From: Alphaproteobacteria bacterium
GTDB taxonomy: Bacteria > Pseudomonadota > Alphaproteobacteria > Sphingomonadales > Sphingomonadaceae
DNA length: 64,000 bases
Direction of reading: 5' to 3'
Assembly (NCBI GenBank): GCA_018970445.1
Contig: JAGWWF010000004.1
Span: forward strand, 1 to 64,000
In this document: in pieces, positions 54,689-62,782 of the stretch
How the letters are laid out: the number at the start of each line of letters is the position of its first letter
Numbering within the stretch: position 1 is the first letter of the stretch
The notes under the pieces: generated by a model
The model's database searches: none
What the model saw: the letters and a program-made list of their open reading frames with translations, nothing else
Told to the model about the DNA's origin: nothing
Made by a program: the position numbers and the translations under genes

Positions 54689-56578
54689 ATGCCCGCCCGC
54701 ATCATCGAAACCAATCCGCAGCCGTTCGCGCCCCGGGCGATCGATCCCGTCAGCCTGGACATCATCGAAAATGCCCTGCGCAACGCCCGCATCGAGATGG
54801 ACGCCACCCTGGTGCGCACCGCCATGTCGCCCGGCATCCGCGAACAGGGCGATGCCTTCCCGATGATCGCCAACCCGGCGGGCAAGATGATCGTGGGCCA
54901 GTTCGGCAGCTTCATCGATGGGTTCCTGCGCGGCTGGGACGGCAGCATCGAGGAGGGTGACATGATCTTCCTCTCCGATCCCTACAGCTGCGAGGGCGCG
55001 ATCAGCCATTCCAACGACTGGCTGGTGCTGCTGCCGGTCTATCGGTCCGGCCGGCTGCTGGCGTGGACGGCGATGTTCGGCCACCAGAGCGACATTGGCG
55101 GCAAGGTTGCCGGCTCGATGCCGATCGATGCCCGCTCGATCTTCGAAGAGGGTGTGCGCATCCCGCCGGTGAAGATCTGGAGGAAGGGCGAATATAACGA
55201 GGATCTGGTCAAGCTGATCATGCACCAGACCCGCAAGCCCGACTGGTGCGCCGCCGATCTGAACGCCCTGATCGCCTCGTGCCGGGTGGCCGCCCGCCGC
55301 ATCGATGAAATGTGCGCCCGCTTTGGCGAGGATGAACTGGTGGCCGCGATGGACGCGCTGCTGGCCCGCAACCACCGCGCCATGAAGGCGCTGATCGCCG
55401 CGTCGGTCTCCACTGACAAGGTGAGCTTTGAAGATTTCGTCTGCGATGATGGCGTGGGCTATGGCCCCTACAAGATCAAATGCACGATGAGCCGGGTGGG
55501 CGACAAGGTGGTGCTGGATTTTGCCGGCACCGATCCGCAATCCGATGCCGCGATCAATTTCTATCTGAACGAAAACATGTTCAAGATGTTCTTCGGCATC
55601 TACATGATCATGGTCTTTGATCCGCAGATCATGTTCAACGATGGTTTCTATGACCTGATCGAGGTGAAGATCCCGGAAGGATCATTGCTCAAGCCGCGCT
55701 ATCCCGCCGCCCTGTCGGGCCGCACCCATGCGCTTGGCCGCATCTTCGATCTGCTGGGCGCGCTGCTCGGCCAGCGCACGCCGGAATTCCTGTGCGCCGC
55801 CGGCTTCTCCTCGTCCCCGCACCTGATGTATTCCGGGCGTGATCAGCGGCCGGGCAAGGGCGGTGAATGGTTCCAGCTGTTCCAGATCGGTTTCGGCGGC
55901 ATCCCCGGCAAGCCGTTCGGCGATGGCCCCGACGGCCATTCGCTGTGGCCCGGCTTCACCAACGTGCCCAACGAATTCCTGGAACGCTATTTCCCGCTGC
56001 GCATCGAACGTTATGAGGCGCTGGCCGATACCGGCGGTGCCGGCAGATATCGCGGCGGCAACGGCATCTTGATGTCCTACCGCTTCCTGTCGGCCGGCAC
56101 CGTCTCGATCCATGATGATCGCTGGTTCACCTATCCCTGGGGCGTGAACGGCGGCGAACCCGGTGCCCGCGCCCGCAAGATCCTCGAAAAGGCCGATGGC
56201 ACCCAGACCATCGTCGCCAACAAGCTGGACAGTCTGGACGTGGCGGCCGGCGACCAGCTGCACTTCATCACCTGGGGCGGCGGCGGCTGGGGCAACCCGC
56301 TCGATCGCGATCCGGCGCTGGTGGGCCTGGAAATCCGCCAGGGGCTGGTCAGCGCGGCGGGCGCGCGCGCCTATGGCGTGGTCGCCGATGCCGATGGTGT
56401 GGTAGACGCCGCCGCCACCGCGCGCTTGCGCGCCGAACTGGCCGCGGCCGGGCCGGCCGAACCCGCCATCTTCAACCGCGGCGGCACGGTGGAGCAGCTG
56501 CGCGCCGCCTGTGAAGCCGAAACCGGCCTGCCCGCGCCCAGGCCGCCGGTGTGGCAGCAGGCCGAGGCGGCGCAATGA
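54689..56578 (+). CDS. Hydantoinase B/oxoprolinase family protein (HyuB-like)
   Basis: Partner of HyuA. The 629 residues contain family blocks 'SLDIIENALRNARIEMDATL', 'FLSDPYSCEGAISHSNDWL', 'AMFGHQSDIGGKVAGSMP' with the metal His/Asp, and near the end 'TGGAGRYRGGNGILMSYRF' and 'NGGEPGARARKILEKADG'. AAGGA before ATG 54689 sets the start; a TTG at 54674 is not needed. The full-length chain with all blocks suggests activity. It overlaps the CoA-transferase start (ATGA). Confidence 0.9.
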   Translation: MPARIIETNPQPFAPRAIDPVSLDIIENALRNARIEMDATLVRTAMSPGIREQGDAFPMIANPAGKMIVGQFGSFIDGFLRGWDGSIEEGDMIFLSDPYSCEGAISHSNDWLVLLPVYRSGRLLAWTAMFGHQSDIGGKVAGSMPIDARSIFEEGVRIPPVKIWRKGEYNEDLVKLIMHQTRKPDWCAADLNALIASCRVAARRIDEMCARFGEDELVAAMDALLARNHRAMKALIAASVSTDKVSFEDFVCDDGVGYGPYKIKCTMSRVGDKVVLDFAGTDPQSDAAINFYLNENMFKMFFGIYMIMVFDPQIMFNDGFYDLIEVKIPEGSLLKPRYPAALSGRTHALGRIFDLLGALLGQRTPEFLCAAGFSSSPHLMYSGRDQRPGKGGEWFQLFQIGFGGIPGKPFGDGPDGHSLWPGFTNVPNEFLERYFPLRIERYEALADTGGAGRYRGGNGILMSYRFLSAGTVSIHDDRWFTYPWGVNGGEPGARARKILEKADGTQTIVANKLDSLDVAAGDQLHFITWGGGGWGNPLDRDPALVGLEIRQGLVSAAGARAYGVVADADGVVDAAATARLRAELAAAGPAEPAIFNRGGTVEQLRAACEAETGLPAPRPPVWQQAEAAQ

Positions 56579-57786
56579 CCAGCGCCGTCACCGGGCCGCT
56601 CGCCGGCATCACCGTTGTCGAAATGGGCCAGCTGATCGCCGGGCCCTTCTGCGGCCAGTTGCTGGGCGACATGGGCGCCGACGTGATCAAGCTGGAACCG
56701 CCCGGCGAAATCGGCAAGGGCGGGGGTGATCCGATGCGCGTCTGGGGCCGCGGCGATTATCCGCTGTGGTGGGAAGTGGTGGCCCGCAACAAGCGCGCGG
56801 TGTCGTGCAACCTGCGCCTGCCGCAGGGCCAGCAACTGGCGCGCGACCTGATTGCCAGGGCCGACATATTGATCGAGAATTTTCGCCCCGGCACGCTGGA
56901 AAAATGGGGGCTGGCACCCGAAACCCTGCACGCGTTGAACCCCGGCCTGATCATTGTGCGCGTGTCCGGCTATGGCCAGTCCGGTCCCTATGCGGCGCGT
57001 GCGGGCTTTGGCGGCATCGGCGAGGCGATGGGCGGCTGGCGTGCCATCGTGGGCGATCCCGATCGCCCGCCCAGCCGCATGGGCGTTTCGATCGGCGACA
57101 CGCTGGCCGCCACCTATGGCGCGCTCGGCGCGCTGGCCGCGCTCAACCACCGCCACGCCACCGGCCAGGGCCAGATCGTCGATTCCGCCCTGTATGAAGC
57201 GGTGCTGCAGGTGATGGAAAGCCAGGTGCCCGAATATGTCGCGTCGGGCTATGTCCGCGAACGGTCGGGATCGGTGCTGCCGGGCATTGCGCCCAGCAAT
57301 GTCTATCCGTGCAGCGATGGCGAATATCTGATCGGCGCCAATCAGGATACGGTGTTCAGCCGGCTGTGCACCGCCATGGGCCGCCCCGAACTGGCCAGCG
57401 ATCCGCGCTATGCCACCCATGTCGCGCGCGGCAGGCACCAGGACGAGCTGGACGCGCTGATCGGCGCATGGACGCGCACCCTGACGATTGCCGAACTGGA
57501 AGAGCGGATGATCGCCGCCGGCGTGCCGGCCGGCAAGCTGTTCCGCCCGGCCGACATGCTGGCCGATCCGCACTTCCAGGCGCGCGAGGCGATCATCGGC
57601 GTGCCCCACCCGCGCTGGGGCGAAGTGAAGATGCAGAATGTCTTCCCCAAATTGTCGGCCACCCCCGGCAGCGTGCGCCGCCGCGCGCCCGAAACCATCG
57701 GGCAGGACAATGATGCCGTCTATGGCGAGCTGCTGGGCCTGGATGCCGCCGCGCTTGCCGATTTGCGCCAACGTGGCATCATCTGA
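56575..57786 (+). CDS. CaiB/BaiF family CoA-transferase
   Basis: Family III CoA-transferase, which moves CoA between carboxylic acids without ATP. In 403 residues: 'GQLIAGPFCGQLLGDMGADV', 'RGDYPLWWEVVARNKRAVS', 'ENFRPGTLEKWGLAPETLH', 'IIVRVSGYGQSGPYAARAGF' and 'IVDSALYEAVLQVMESQVP' (catalytic Asp region). It is the last gene of the overlapping unit with hyuA/hyuB and the HMGL-like enzyme. It plausibly makes the CoA thioester that the HMGL-like lyase then cleaves. Donor and acceptor are not predictable. Confidence 0.9.
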   Translation: MTSAVTGPLAGITVVEMGQLIAGPFCGQLLGDMGADVIKLEPPGEIGKGGGDPMRVWGRGDYPLWWEVVARNKRAVSCNLRLPQGQQLARDLIARADILIENFRPGTLEKWGLAPETLHALNPGLIIVRVSGYGQSGPYAARAGFGGIGEAMGGWRAIVGDPDRPPSRMGVSIGDTLAATYGALGALAALNHRHATGQGQIVDSALYEAVLQVMESQVPEYVASGYVRERSGSVLPGIAPSNVYPCSDGEYLIGANQDTVFSRLCTAMGRPELASDPRYATHVARGRHQDELDALIGAWTRTLTIAELEERMIAAGVPAGKLFRPADMLADPHFQAREAIIGVPHPRWGEVKMQNVFPKLSATPGSVRRRAPETIGQDNDAVYGELLGLDAAALADLRQRGII

Positions 57787-57814
57787 TGCCACCACCGCTG
57801 CGGAGCCTTCCGGA

Positions 57815-58120
57815 ATGAAATCTGCCCTGCCTGTCCTTGCCCTCGCGCTTTGTCTTGCCAGCCCGGCGGCGGCGGCAGTTGGCCATGGCTTTCGCAACGA
57901 AACCACCGCCGGCCTGCGCTGCCGCCTGTCCAGCGAAGGCAAGGACACCGCGATGACCATCCAGCTGGAGCCGATGGAAACGGTGACGGTGCAGGGCCCC
58001 TATCGCGACATCCGCTGCGAAGAACCGGTGCTGCGCCAGCGCTGGCCGCTGGCCGATGGCGGAAACTATGTCTTCCGCCGCAACAAGGATGGCAACACCA
58101 TCGGCCTGGCCCCGCGCTGA
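57815..58120 (+). CDS. Small secreted protein of unknown function
   Basis: A 101-residue protein with a clear signal peptide (residues 1-21, ending SPAAAA) and a beta-rich mature part starting VGHGFRNETTAGLRCRL. Two Cys residues (positions 35 and 69) may form a disulfide. I do not recognise the family. It follows the CoA-transferase by 28 bases on the same strand, so it could be the last gene of the catabolic operon. A 7-bp hairpin (58123-58129 with 58136-58142) just past the stop may be its terminator. Confidence 0.7.
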   Translation: MKSALPVLALALCLASPAAAAVGHGFRNETTAGLRCRLSSEGKDTAMTIQLEPMETVTVQGPYRDIRCEEPVLRQRWPLADGGNYVFRRNKDGNTIGLAPR

Positions 58121-58132
58121 CCGCCGGCCGGT

Positions 58133-58332
58133 TCAGGCCGGCACGCTGCCTTCGTCATCCAGCCAGATCAACCGGCCGCCATGGTTCGCCAAAATGGCTT
58201 CAGCCACGGCGATGGGGATCGGCACCGATGGCCCCACCGCGGCGAATGGATCGGCCCCTGCTGGCGATTGTGCACGCGCACGAAACGGAATCCGGCCGGG
58301 TGTGAGATGCTGGGCACACCCGGGCGGCTCAT
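58133..58332 (-). pseudogene. Frame-broken remnant of a small ORF
   Basis: From ATG 58332, with GGAGGAG upstream, a typical-codon frame reads MSRPGVPSISHPAGFRFVRV and on to about 58255, after which high-GC3 coding switches to another frame that runs to a TGA at 58133 ('AEAILANHGGRLIWLDDEGS' near the end). One missing base in a GGGG run (near 58263) would rejoin them into about 66 residues. This is either a decayed gene or a sequencing error. I do not recognise the product. Confidence 0.45.
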
Positions 58333-58336
58333 TGCC

Positions 58337-58450
58337 TCACTCCTCCAGGCTGGTGGCCAGGCGCAGCGCACGCGCGCAATCATCGTCGCTGCCATCAGCA
58401 GATCGATCGGCCGCAGGCCATTCAGCGCATCGGATGCGCCCAGCAGCCAT
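58337..58450 (-). pseudogene. Frame-broken antitoxin-like (DUF2384-type) remnant
   Basis: A frame carrying 'ERWLLGASDALNGLRPIDLL' loses typical codon use and passes into a second frame reading 'DGSDDDCARALRLATSLEE' and stop at 58337. Adding one base would join them. The joined text resembles the C-terminal MbcA/ParS/Xre (DUF2384) antitoxin domain. The N-terminal part is missing, cut off at the end of the GDT1-like gene. Alternatively both frameshifts here are assembly errors. The 58121-58453 gap holds nothing else that I can support. Confidence 0.35.
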
Positions 58451-58453
58451 CGT

Positions 58454-59050
58454 TCAACCGCGCAGCGCCGGCAGGCTTTCAACCAGCAACCACAGGCCCA
58501 GCCCGGCAAAGATCAGCGCGGCCAGGCGGCGCACCAGCGCCAGTGGCACCAGACCCAGCGCGCGTTCGCCCAAGATCACGGCCGGCACATTGACCATCAG
58601 CATGCCGGCCGTGGTGCCGATGGTGACGGCGGCCACCGCCTGAAAGCGGGCGCCCAGCGCAATGGTGGCCACCTGGGTCTTGTCGCCGATCTCCACCAGG
58701 AAAAAGGCGATGGCCGTTGCCAGCAGGGCGGTGCCGCGGCTGGCCGGTGCCGGCGCATCCTCCAGCCGGTCGGGCACCAGCGTCCACGCCGCCATGGCCA
58801 GAAAGCCGATGGCCACCGCCAGCTGGAACCACGGCCCGGCCAGCCAGCCGGCCAGCGCCGCCCCGGCCCAGGCCGCCAGGCCATGATTGGCCAGCGTGGC
58901 CAGCGCGATGCCGGCGATCACCGCGCCGGGCTGGCGAAAGCGCGCCGCCAGCAGCACGGCCAGCAACATGGTCTTGTCGCCAATCTCGGCCAGCGCCACC
59001 ACCCCGGCCGAAGTTGCGACGATCGGAAGGCTGGCGGCGATGTCTGTCAT
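58454..59050 (-). CDS. GDT1/TMEM165-family (UPF0016) cation exporter
   Basis: Likely manganese or calcium exporter. The 198 residues have six hydrophobic segments in two repeats, each with the family E-x-G-D-K-T motif: 'VALAEIGDKTMLLAVLLAAR' and 'FFLVEIGDKTQVATIALGAR'. Both motifs are intact. Mn-riboswitch sequences are not visible in the 54-base gap to the divergent gene at 59105. Export of Mn fits MntX-type members of this family. Confidence 0.9.
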   Translation of the reverse strand: MTDIAASLPIVATSAGVVALAEIGDKTMLLAVLLAARFRQPGAVIAGIALATLANHGLAAWAGAALAGWLAGPWFQLAVAIGFLAMAAWTLVPDRLEDAPAPASRGTALLATAIAFFLVEIGDKTQVATIALGARFQAVAAVTIGTTAGMLMVNVPAVILGERALGLVPLALVRRLAALIFAGLGLWLLVESLPALRG

Positions 59051-59104
59051 GCCCGGCTGCTACACGCTCTTGCCGGAACGCGGCAATGGGCCGACAATGA
59101 CGCC

Positions 59105-60061
59105 ATGTTCATTGTTCCCCTGCTGCTGGCCGCTGCCACGGCCAGCACCGTTACCGCCCCCGCCCCGGTGCCGCTGGTCGCCCCGGCGGTGATCGACAAT
59201 AATCTGGAAATCACCGGCGATGCGCTGACCGCCGAGCAGCTGAAGAACCGCATGTTCATCGATGTGAAGGTGAACGCCAGCGGCCCGCACCGCTTTCTGG
59301 TCGATTCCGGGGCCGATCGTTCGGTGGTGAGCGACGTGCTGGCAGCGCAGCTGAAGCTGCCGGTGGGCGAAACCGTGCGGGTGCAGGGCATGGCCGGCCA
59401 GCGCGATGTCGCCACGGTGGAGGTGGCAGCGCTGACCATCGGCACATCCGAAATCGGCCCGATCACCGCCCCGGCCCTGTCGTCACGCCATCTGGGTGCC
59501 GATGGCCTGATCGGCATCGATGCGCTGGCCGATCAGCGGCTGATGCTGGATTTCGACAAGCGCACCATCACCGTGCAGGATTCGCGCACCCCCTATGTGG
59601 CCAGCGGCAATGAAATCCTGGTCACGGCACGGCGGCGCAAGGGCCAGTTGATCATCACCCAGGCGTCGGTGGATCGGCGCGACGTGGCCGCCGTGATCGA
59701 CACTGGCAGCGAAATCACCCTGGGCAACACCGCCCTGCGCCGCCGCCTGTTCGGCACATCCACGCCGCGCGGCATGCGCGAGATCGAGCTGCTGTCGGTC
59801 ACCGGGCAGGTGCTGAAGGCCGAAGCCATGGTGCTGAACAACATCCAGATCGGCAATCTGGTGCTGAACAATGTGGTGATCGCCTTTGCCGATGCGCCGC
59901 CGTTTGCGCTGTTCGGCCTGTTCGATCGGCCGGCGATGTTCCTTGGTTCGGATCTTCTGTCCAATTTCCGCCGCGTCAGCCTGGATTTCCGCAACCGCAA
60001 GGTGCGCTTCACGCTGCGGGCCAATGCCCAGCAGCGCGAATTCGTCACCCGTCAGTTCTGA
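59105..60061 (+). CDS. Retropepsin-like aspartyl protease, two-lobed
   Basis: A 318-residue protein with an N-terminal hydrophobic stretch (signal peptide, residues 1-16) and two aspartyl-protease lobes: 'FLVDSGADRSVVSDVLAAQL' and 'AAVIDTGSEITLGNTALRRR', each followed by hydrophobic-Gly strands ('LIGIDALADQRLMLDFDKRT', 'FLGSDLLSNFRRVSLDFRNR'). Most bacterial retropepsin-like proteins have one lobe and dimerise; two in one chain resemble pepsin's layout. Periplasmic location inferred. Its 3' end overlaps the convergent exported protein by ten bases. Confidence 0.85.
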   Translation: MFIVPLLLAAATASTVTAPAPVPLVAPAVIDNNLEITGDALTAEQLKNRMFIDVKVNASGPHRFLVDSGADRSVVSDVLAAQLKLPVGETVRVQGMAGQRDVATVEVAALTIGTSEIGPITAPALSSRHLGADGLIGIDALADQRLMLDFDKRTITVQDSRTPYVASGNEILVTARRRKGQLIITQASVDRRDVAAVIDTGSEITLGNTALRRRLFGTSTPRGMREIELLSVTGQVLKAEAMVLNNIQIGNLVLNNVVIAFADAPPFALFGLFDRPAMFLGSDLLSNFRRVSLDFRNRKVRFTLRANAQQREFVTRQF

Positions 60062-60750
60062 AGCGTGTTGCTGGCCAGCCGCTGAAACTGGCTCTGGCAG
60101 CCGGCCTCGATCAGGGCGGCGCCCAGCGCCTCCACATCGGCGGCGGCCGCGATCTGCTTCACGGTCAGCGTCACCGGGGTCTTGCCGCCGGCGATGGTGA
60201 GCGCACCGGCCTTGCCGGCCACGGCGGCGGGCAGGCTGGCCAGCGCCTGGCCGGGGCCGAACAGCACGCTGGCCGATGCCCCGTCATCGCGGGTCACCGT
60301 CACCGTGATCGCCGCGGTGGTATCGGCGCGCCACAGGGCGATGCTGGCCGGATCGATGGCGCACACCGTGTCGCTGGCGCGGGTATCCAGCGCCCACACG
60401 CCGGGCGGGGTGGGCGGGCCCTGATCCTGGCCACCGGCGCGCACCGCCCCGATGCGGGCGCGGCGGGCGGGCCGCTGCACCAGAAGATCACTGAACGCCA
60501 CCTCCTGCGCCGCCGCGCTGGGCGCGGCCAGGCTGAAATTGCCGGGGCCGGAAAAGCTGCGGGTGCCCTTGGCATCCAGCACCACGATCGAATCGCCGGC
60601 CTTCAGGCTGATCGGGCCATCGCCCAGCCGCTGGCCGGGCTTGAAGCTGGCCGCCGACGGGCCGGCGGCGCGCACCACCAGCGGGCCGGCCACGGCCGTG
60701 GTGGCCATCAACGCCACCGCCATCGCCACGGCTGATTTAATCGAGATCAT
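60052..60750 (-). CDS. Exported FecR-like protein next to CHASE2 cyclase
   Basis: A 232-residue protein with a signal peptide (residues 1-21, ending TAVAG) and a beta-rich part with 'ISLKAGDSIVVLDAKGTRSF' and 'FSGPGNFSLAAPSAAAQEV', resembling FecR-type domains. A C-terminal segment contains one Cys (near the end, 'GCQSQFQRLASN'). The start (60750, with GGGAGGGG upstream) lies inside the last codons of the cyclase gene (14-base overlap), so the two are probably co-translated. It may be a periplasmic partner of the cyclase sensor. The family match is weak. Confidence 0.65.
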   Translation of the reverse strand: MISIKSAVAMAVALMATTAVAGPLVVRAAGPSAASFKPGQRLGDGPISLKAGDSIVVLDAKGTRSFSGPGNFSLAAPSAAAQEVAFSDLLVQRPARRARIGAVRAGGQDQGPPTPPGVWALDTRASDTVCAIDPASIALWRADTTAAITVTVTRDDGASASVLFGPGQALASLPAAVAGKAGALTIAGGKTPVTLTVKQIAAAADVEALGAALIEAGCQSQFQRLASNTLQN

Positions 60751-62713
60751 ACACCCCTCCCGGTCCCACTTGTTCCATGCGTTGTACCAGATACGCAAGC
60801 GCCCTGTCTTGCGGTGCAGCGGCTGAACGCTGCCTGAGCGCGTCCAGCGCAGCCGCATCGCCGCGTTCGAAGGCGGCATACAGGCCGGCGAACACCTTGT
60901 CGTCCACCGCCTCGCCGGCGCCGATCGGTTCATACACCGCGATCGGTTTCTGCCGGCCGCGCACCCGCACCCGGCCCATCGGGCGGAAATTCGCCAGCCC
61001 CATCTGCTCGGCGGCCTCGCCGCTCACCAGCGCGGCGGTCTTCAGCGACTTGTTGGCGCCTTCCAGCCGGGCGGCGACATTCATCGAATCGCCCAGCGCG
61101 GTATATTGGATGCGCCCTTCGCCGCCGAAATTGCCCACCACCACATCGCCCCAGTGCAGGCCCACCCGGGTGCGGCCCATCGCCGGCCGGCCGTCCCGCT
61201 CCACCTTGAAGCGTTCGCCCACCTGCGCCATCTCCACCGCGCAGGCCAGCGCGCGATTTGCATCATCGGGCCGCGCAATCGGCGCGCCCCAGAAGGCGAC
61301 CACGGCATCGGCGACAAACTTGTCGATGGTGCCGCCATGTTTGAGCACCACATCGCTCATCGTATCCAGATATTCGTTCAGCGTGGCGGCCACCACCTCC
61401 GGCGGCTGGCTCTGGCACATGGAGGTGAAGCCTTCGATATCGGTGAACAGTGCAAAGATCGGCCGGCGCTCCCCGCTCAATTGCAGCCGTTCGGGTTCGG
61501 CCAGGATCTGCTGCGCCACGTCGCGCGGCAGATATTTGCCCAGCGCCCCTTGCGCAAACTTGCGCTGTTCGGCGCCCACGATGCGCGCCGTGGTGCTGGC
61601 CGCCATCAACGCCAGCAGCCAGCCCACGCCCAGCCCGGCGCAGGGCAGGCCGAACGTATCAAAGCCGCCCGCCTGCAGGCCATAGGGCAGCCAGCCCAGC
61701 AGCCCGATTTCGGCCAGTACGAATGGCCCCAGCAGGCGTGCGCCCAGATCAAAGCCGCCGGTGAGCGCGCCCAGCGCCACCGCCAGGATCGCCAGCCCCC
61801 AGATCACCCACGGCGGCAGCCGCATCAGGTTGGCGCCATCCAGCGCCTGGGCGATCAGCACGGCGTGCAGTTCCACCCCCGGCGTCGTCTTGCCTGAAAG
61901 CCGGGTGAAGGGGGTGATGAAGCGATCGGCTTCGGGCAGATCGGCACCGATCAGCACGATCTTGCCGGCAATCGCATCCTTCAGCGCGGCCGCGGTTTCG
62001 GCATTGCCGAACAGATCGACGGGCAAGGACGCAAACACCGGCCGATCGGCAAATTGCGCCTTGCGGAACATCGCCGATCCCTGATGCCGTTCATAGCCCG
62101 CCACGCCGGTGATGGCATTCACCAGCAATGCGGGCGGCCGCCGCGCCGGATTGGGCCATTGCCGCCAGGCATTGTCGCTGTCCACATCCAGCCGGATATT
62201 GGCGGTGCGCACCGGCGCGCTGGCAACGCTGGCAAAAAAGCCGCGCATATGGGCTTCCTGCCAGGGCATGACGAATTCGCCGTTTTCGGCGTTGCTGGAA
62301 AAGCCGAAGAATGTCGGCGTCTTCATGGCCAGCAGCGCGGCCTTCAGCACCGGGTCTTCGGGTTGTGGCTGATCGATCAGGATGTCGACACCGATGGCGC
62401 GCGGGCCCAGGGCATCGATGTTGGTCAGGGCGCGGGCCAGCATGGTGCGATCCAGCGGCGACCGTTTGCCGGTGGCGGTCAGGGTCTCCTCGGTGAACAC
62501 CACCAGCACCACGCGCGGATCCTGATCGACGCGCGGCGCGCTCAGATCCACCCGCACATCATAAAGCCCGCGTTCGGCCGACAGGGCAAAGGGCAGGTTC
62601 CAGCTGAAGCGGGCAATCACCAGCGCCAGCATCAGCACCAGCAGCGTCACCGACAGGCGCAGCGGCCCGGCCGTGGTGATCGCGCGGCGCATCCTGGCGG
62701 TTCGGCTGGCCAT
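60737..62713 (-). CDS. CHASE2-domain adenylate/guanylate cyclase
   Basis: Membrane receptor that makes a cyclic nucleotide. The 658 residues have a TM helix (near 22-40), a periplasmic CHASE2 domain ('VVLVVFTEETLTATGKRSPL', 'RAIGVDILIDQPQPEDPVLK', 'GKIVLIGADLPEADRFITPF'), two to three TM helices around 330-400, and a class III catalytic domain: 'PIFALFTDIEGFTSMCQSQP' (metal Asp), 'IDKFVADAVVAFWGAPIARP' and 'YTALGDSMNVAARLEGANKS'. Start 62713 (AAGGGGG upstream) is used; 62746 is also in frame. Confidence 0.93.
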   Translation of the reverse strand: MASRTARMRRAITTAGPLRLSVTLLVLMLALVIARFSWNLPFALSAERGLYDVRVDLSAPRVDQDPRVVLVVFTEETLTATGKRSPLDRTMLARALTNIDALGPRAIGVDILIDQPQPEDPVLKAALLAMKTPTFFGFSSNAENGEFVMPWQEAHMRGFFASVASAPVRTANIRLDVDSDNAWRQWPNPARRPPALLVNAITGVAGYERHQGSAMFRKAQFADRPVFASLPVDLFGNAETAAALKDAIAGKIVLIGADLPEADRFITPFTRLSGKTTPGVELHAVLIAQALDGANLMRLPPWVIWGLAILAVALGALTGGFDLGARLLGPFVLAEIGLLGWLPYGLQAGGFDTFGLPCAGLGVGWLLALMAASTTARIVGAEQRKFAQGALGKYLPRDVAQQILAEPERLQLSGERRPIFALFTDIEGFTSMCQSQPPEVVAATLNEYLDTMSDVVLKHGGTIDKFVADAVVAFWGAPIARPDDANRALACAVEMAQVGERFKVERDGRPAMGRTRVGLHWGDVVVGNFGGEGRIQYTALGDSMNVAARLEGANKSLKTAALVSGEAAEQMGLANFRPMGRVRVRGRQKPIAVYEPIGAGEAVDDKVFAGLYAAFERGDAAALDALRQRSAAAPQDRALAYLVQRMEQVGPGGVYDLD

Positions 62714-62782
62714 GCACCCCCTTTGCTGGCAACAGGCCAACAGCATACGCCAGCGAGGCCGGCCAGCGCCAGCCCGAAAGCA

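Noticed and set aside
58168-58509. A single intact 113-residue gene on the minus strand
   Set aside because: Codon usage changes frame twice within it and it overlaps the GDT1-like gene's 3' end, so a broken pair of small genes is a better reading.
58181-59104. Long N-terminal extension of the retropepsin-like gene
   Set aside because: The upstream part is antisense to the GDT1-like exporter; the ATG at 59105 gives a signal peptide.
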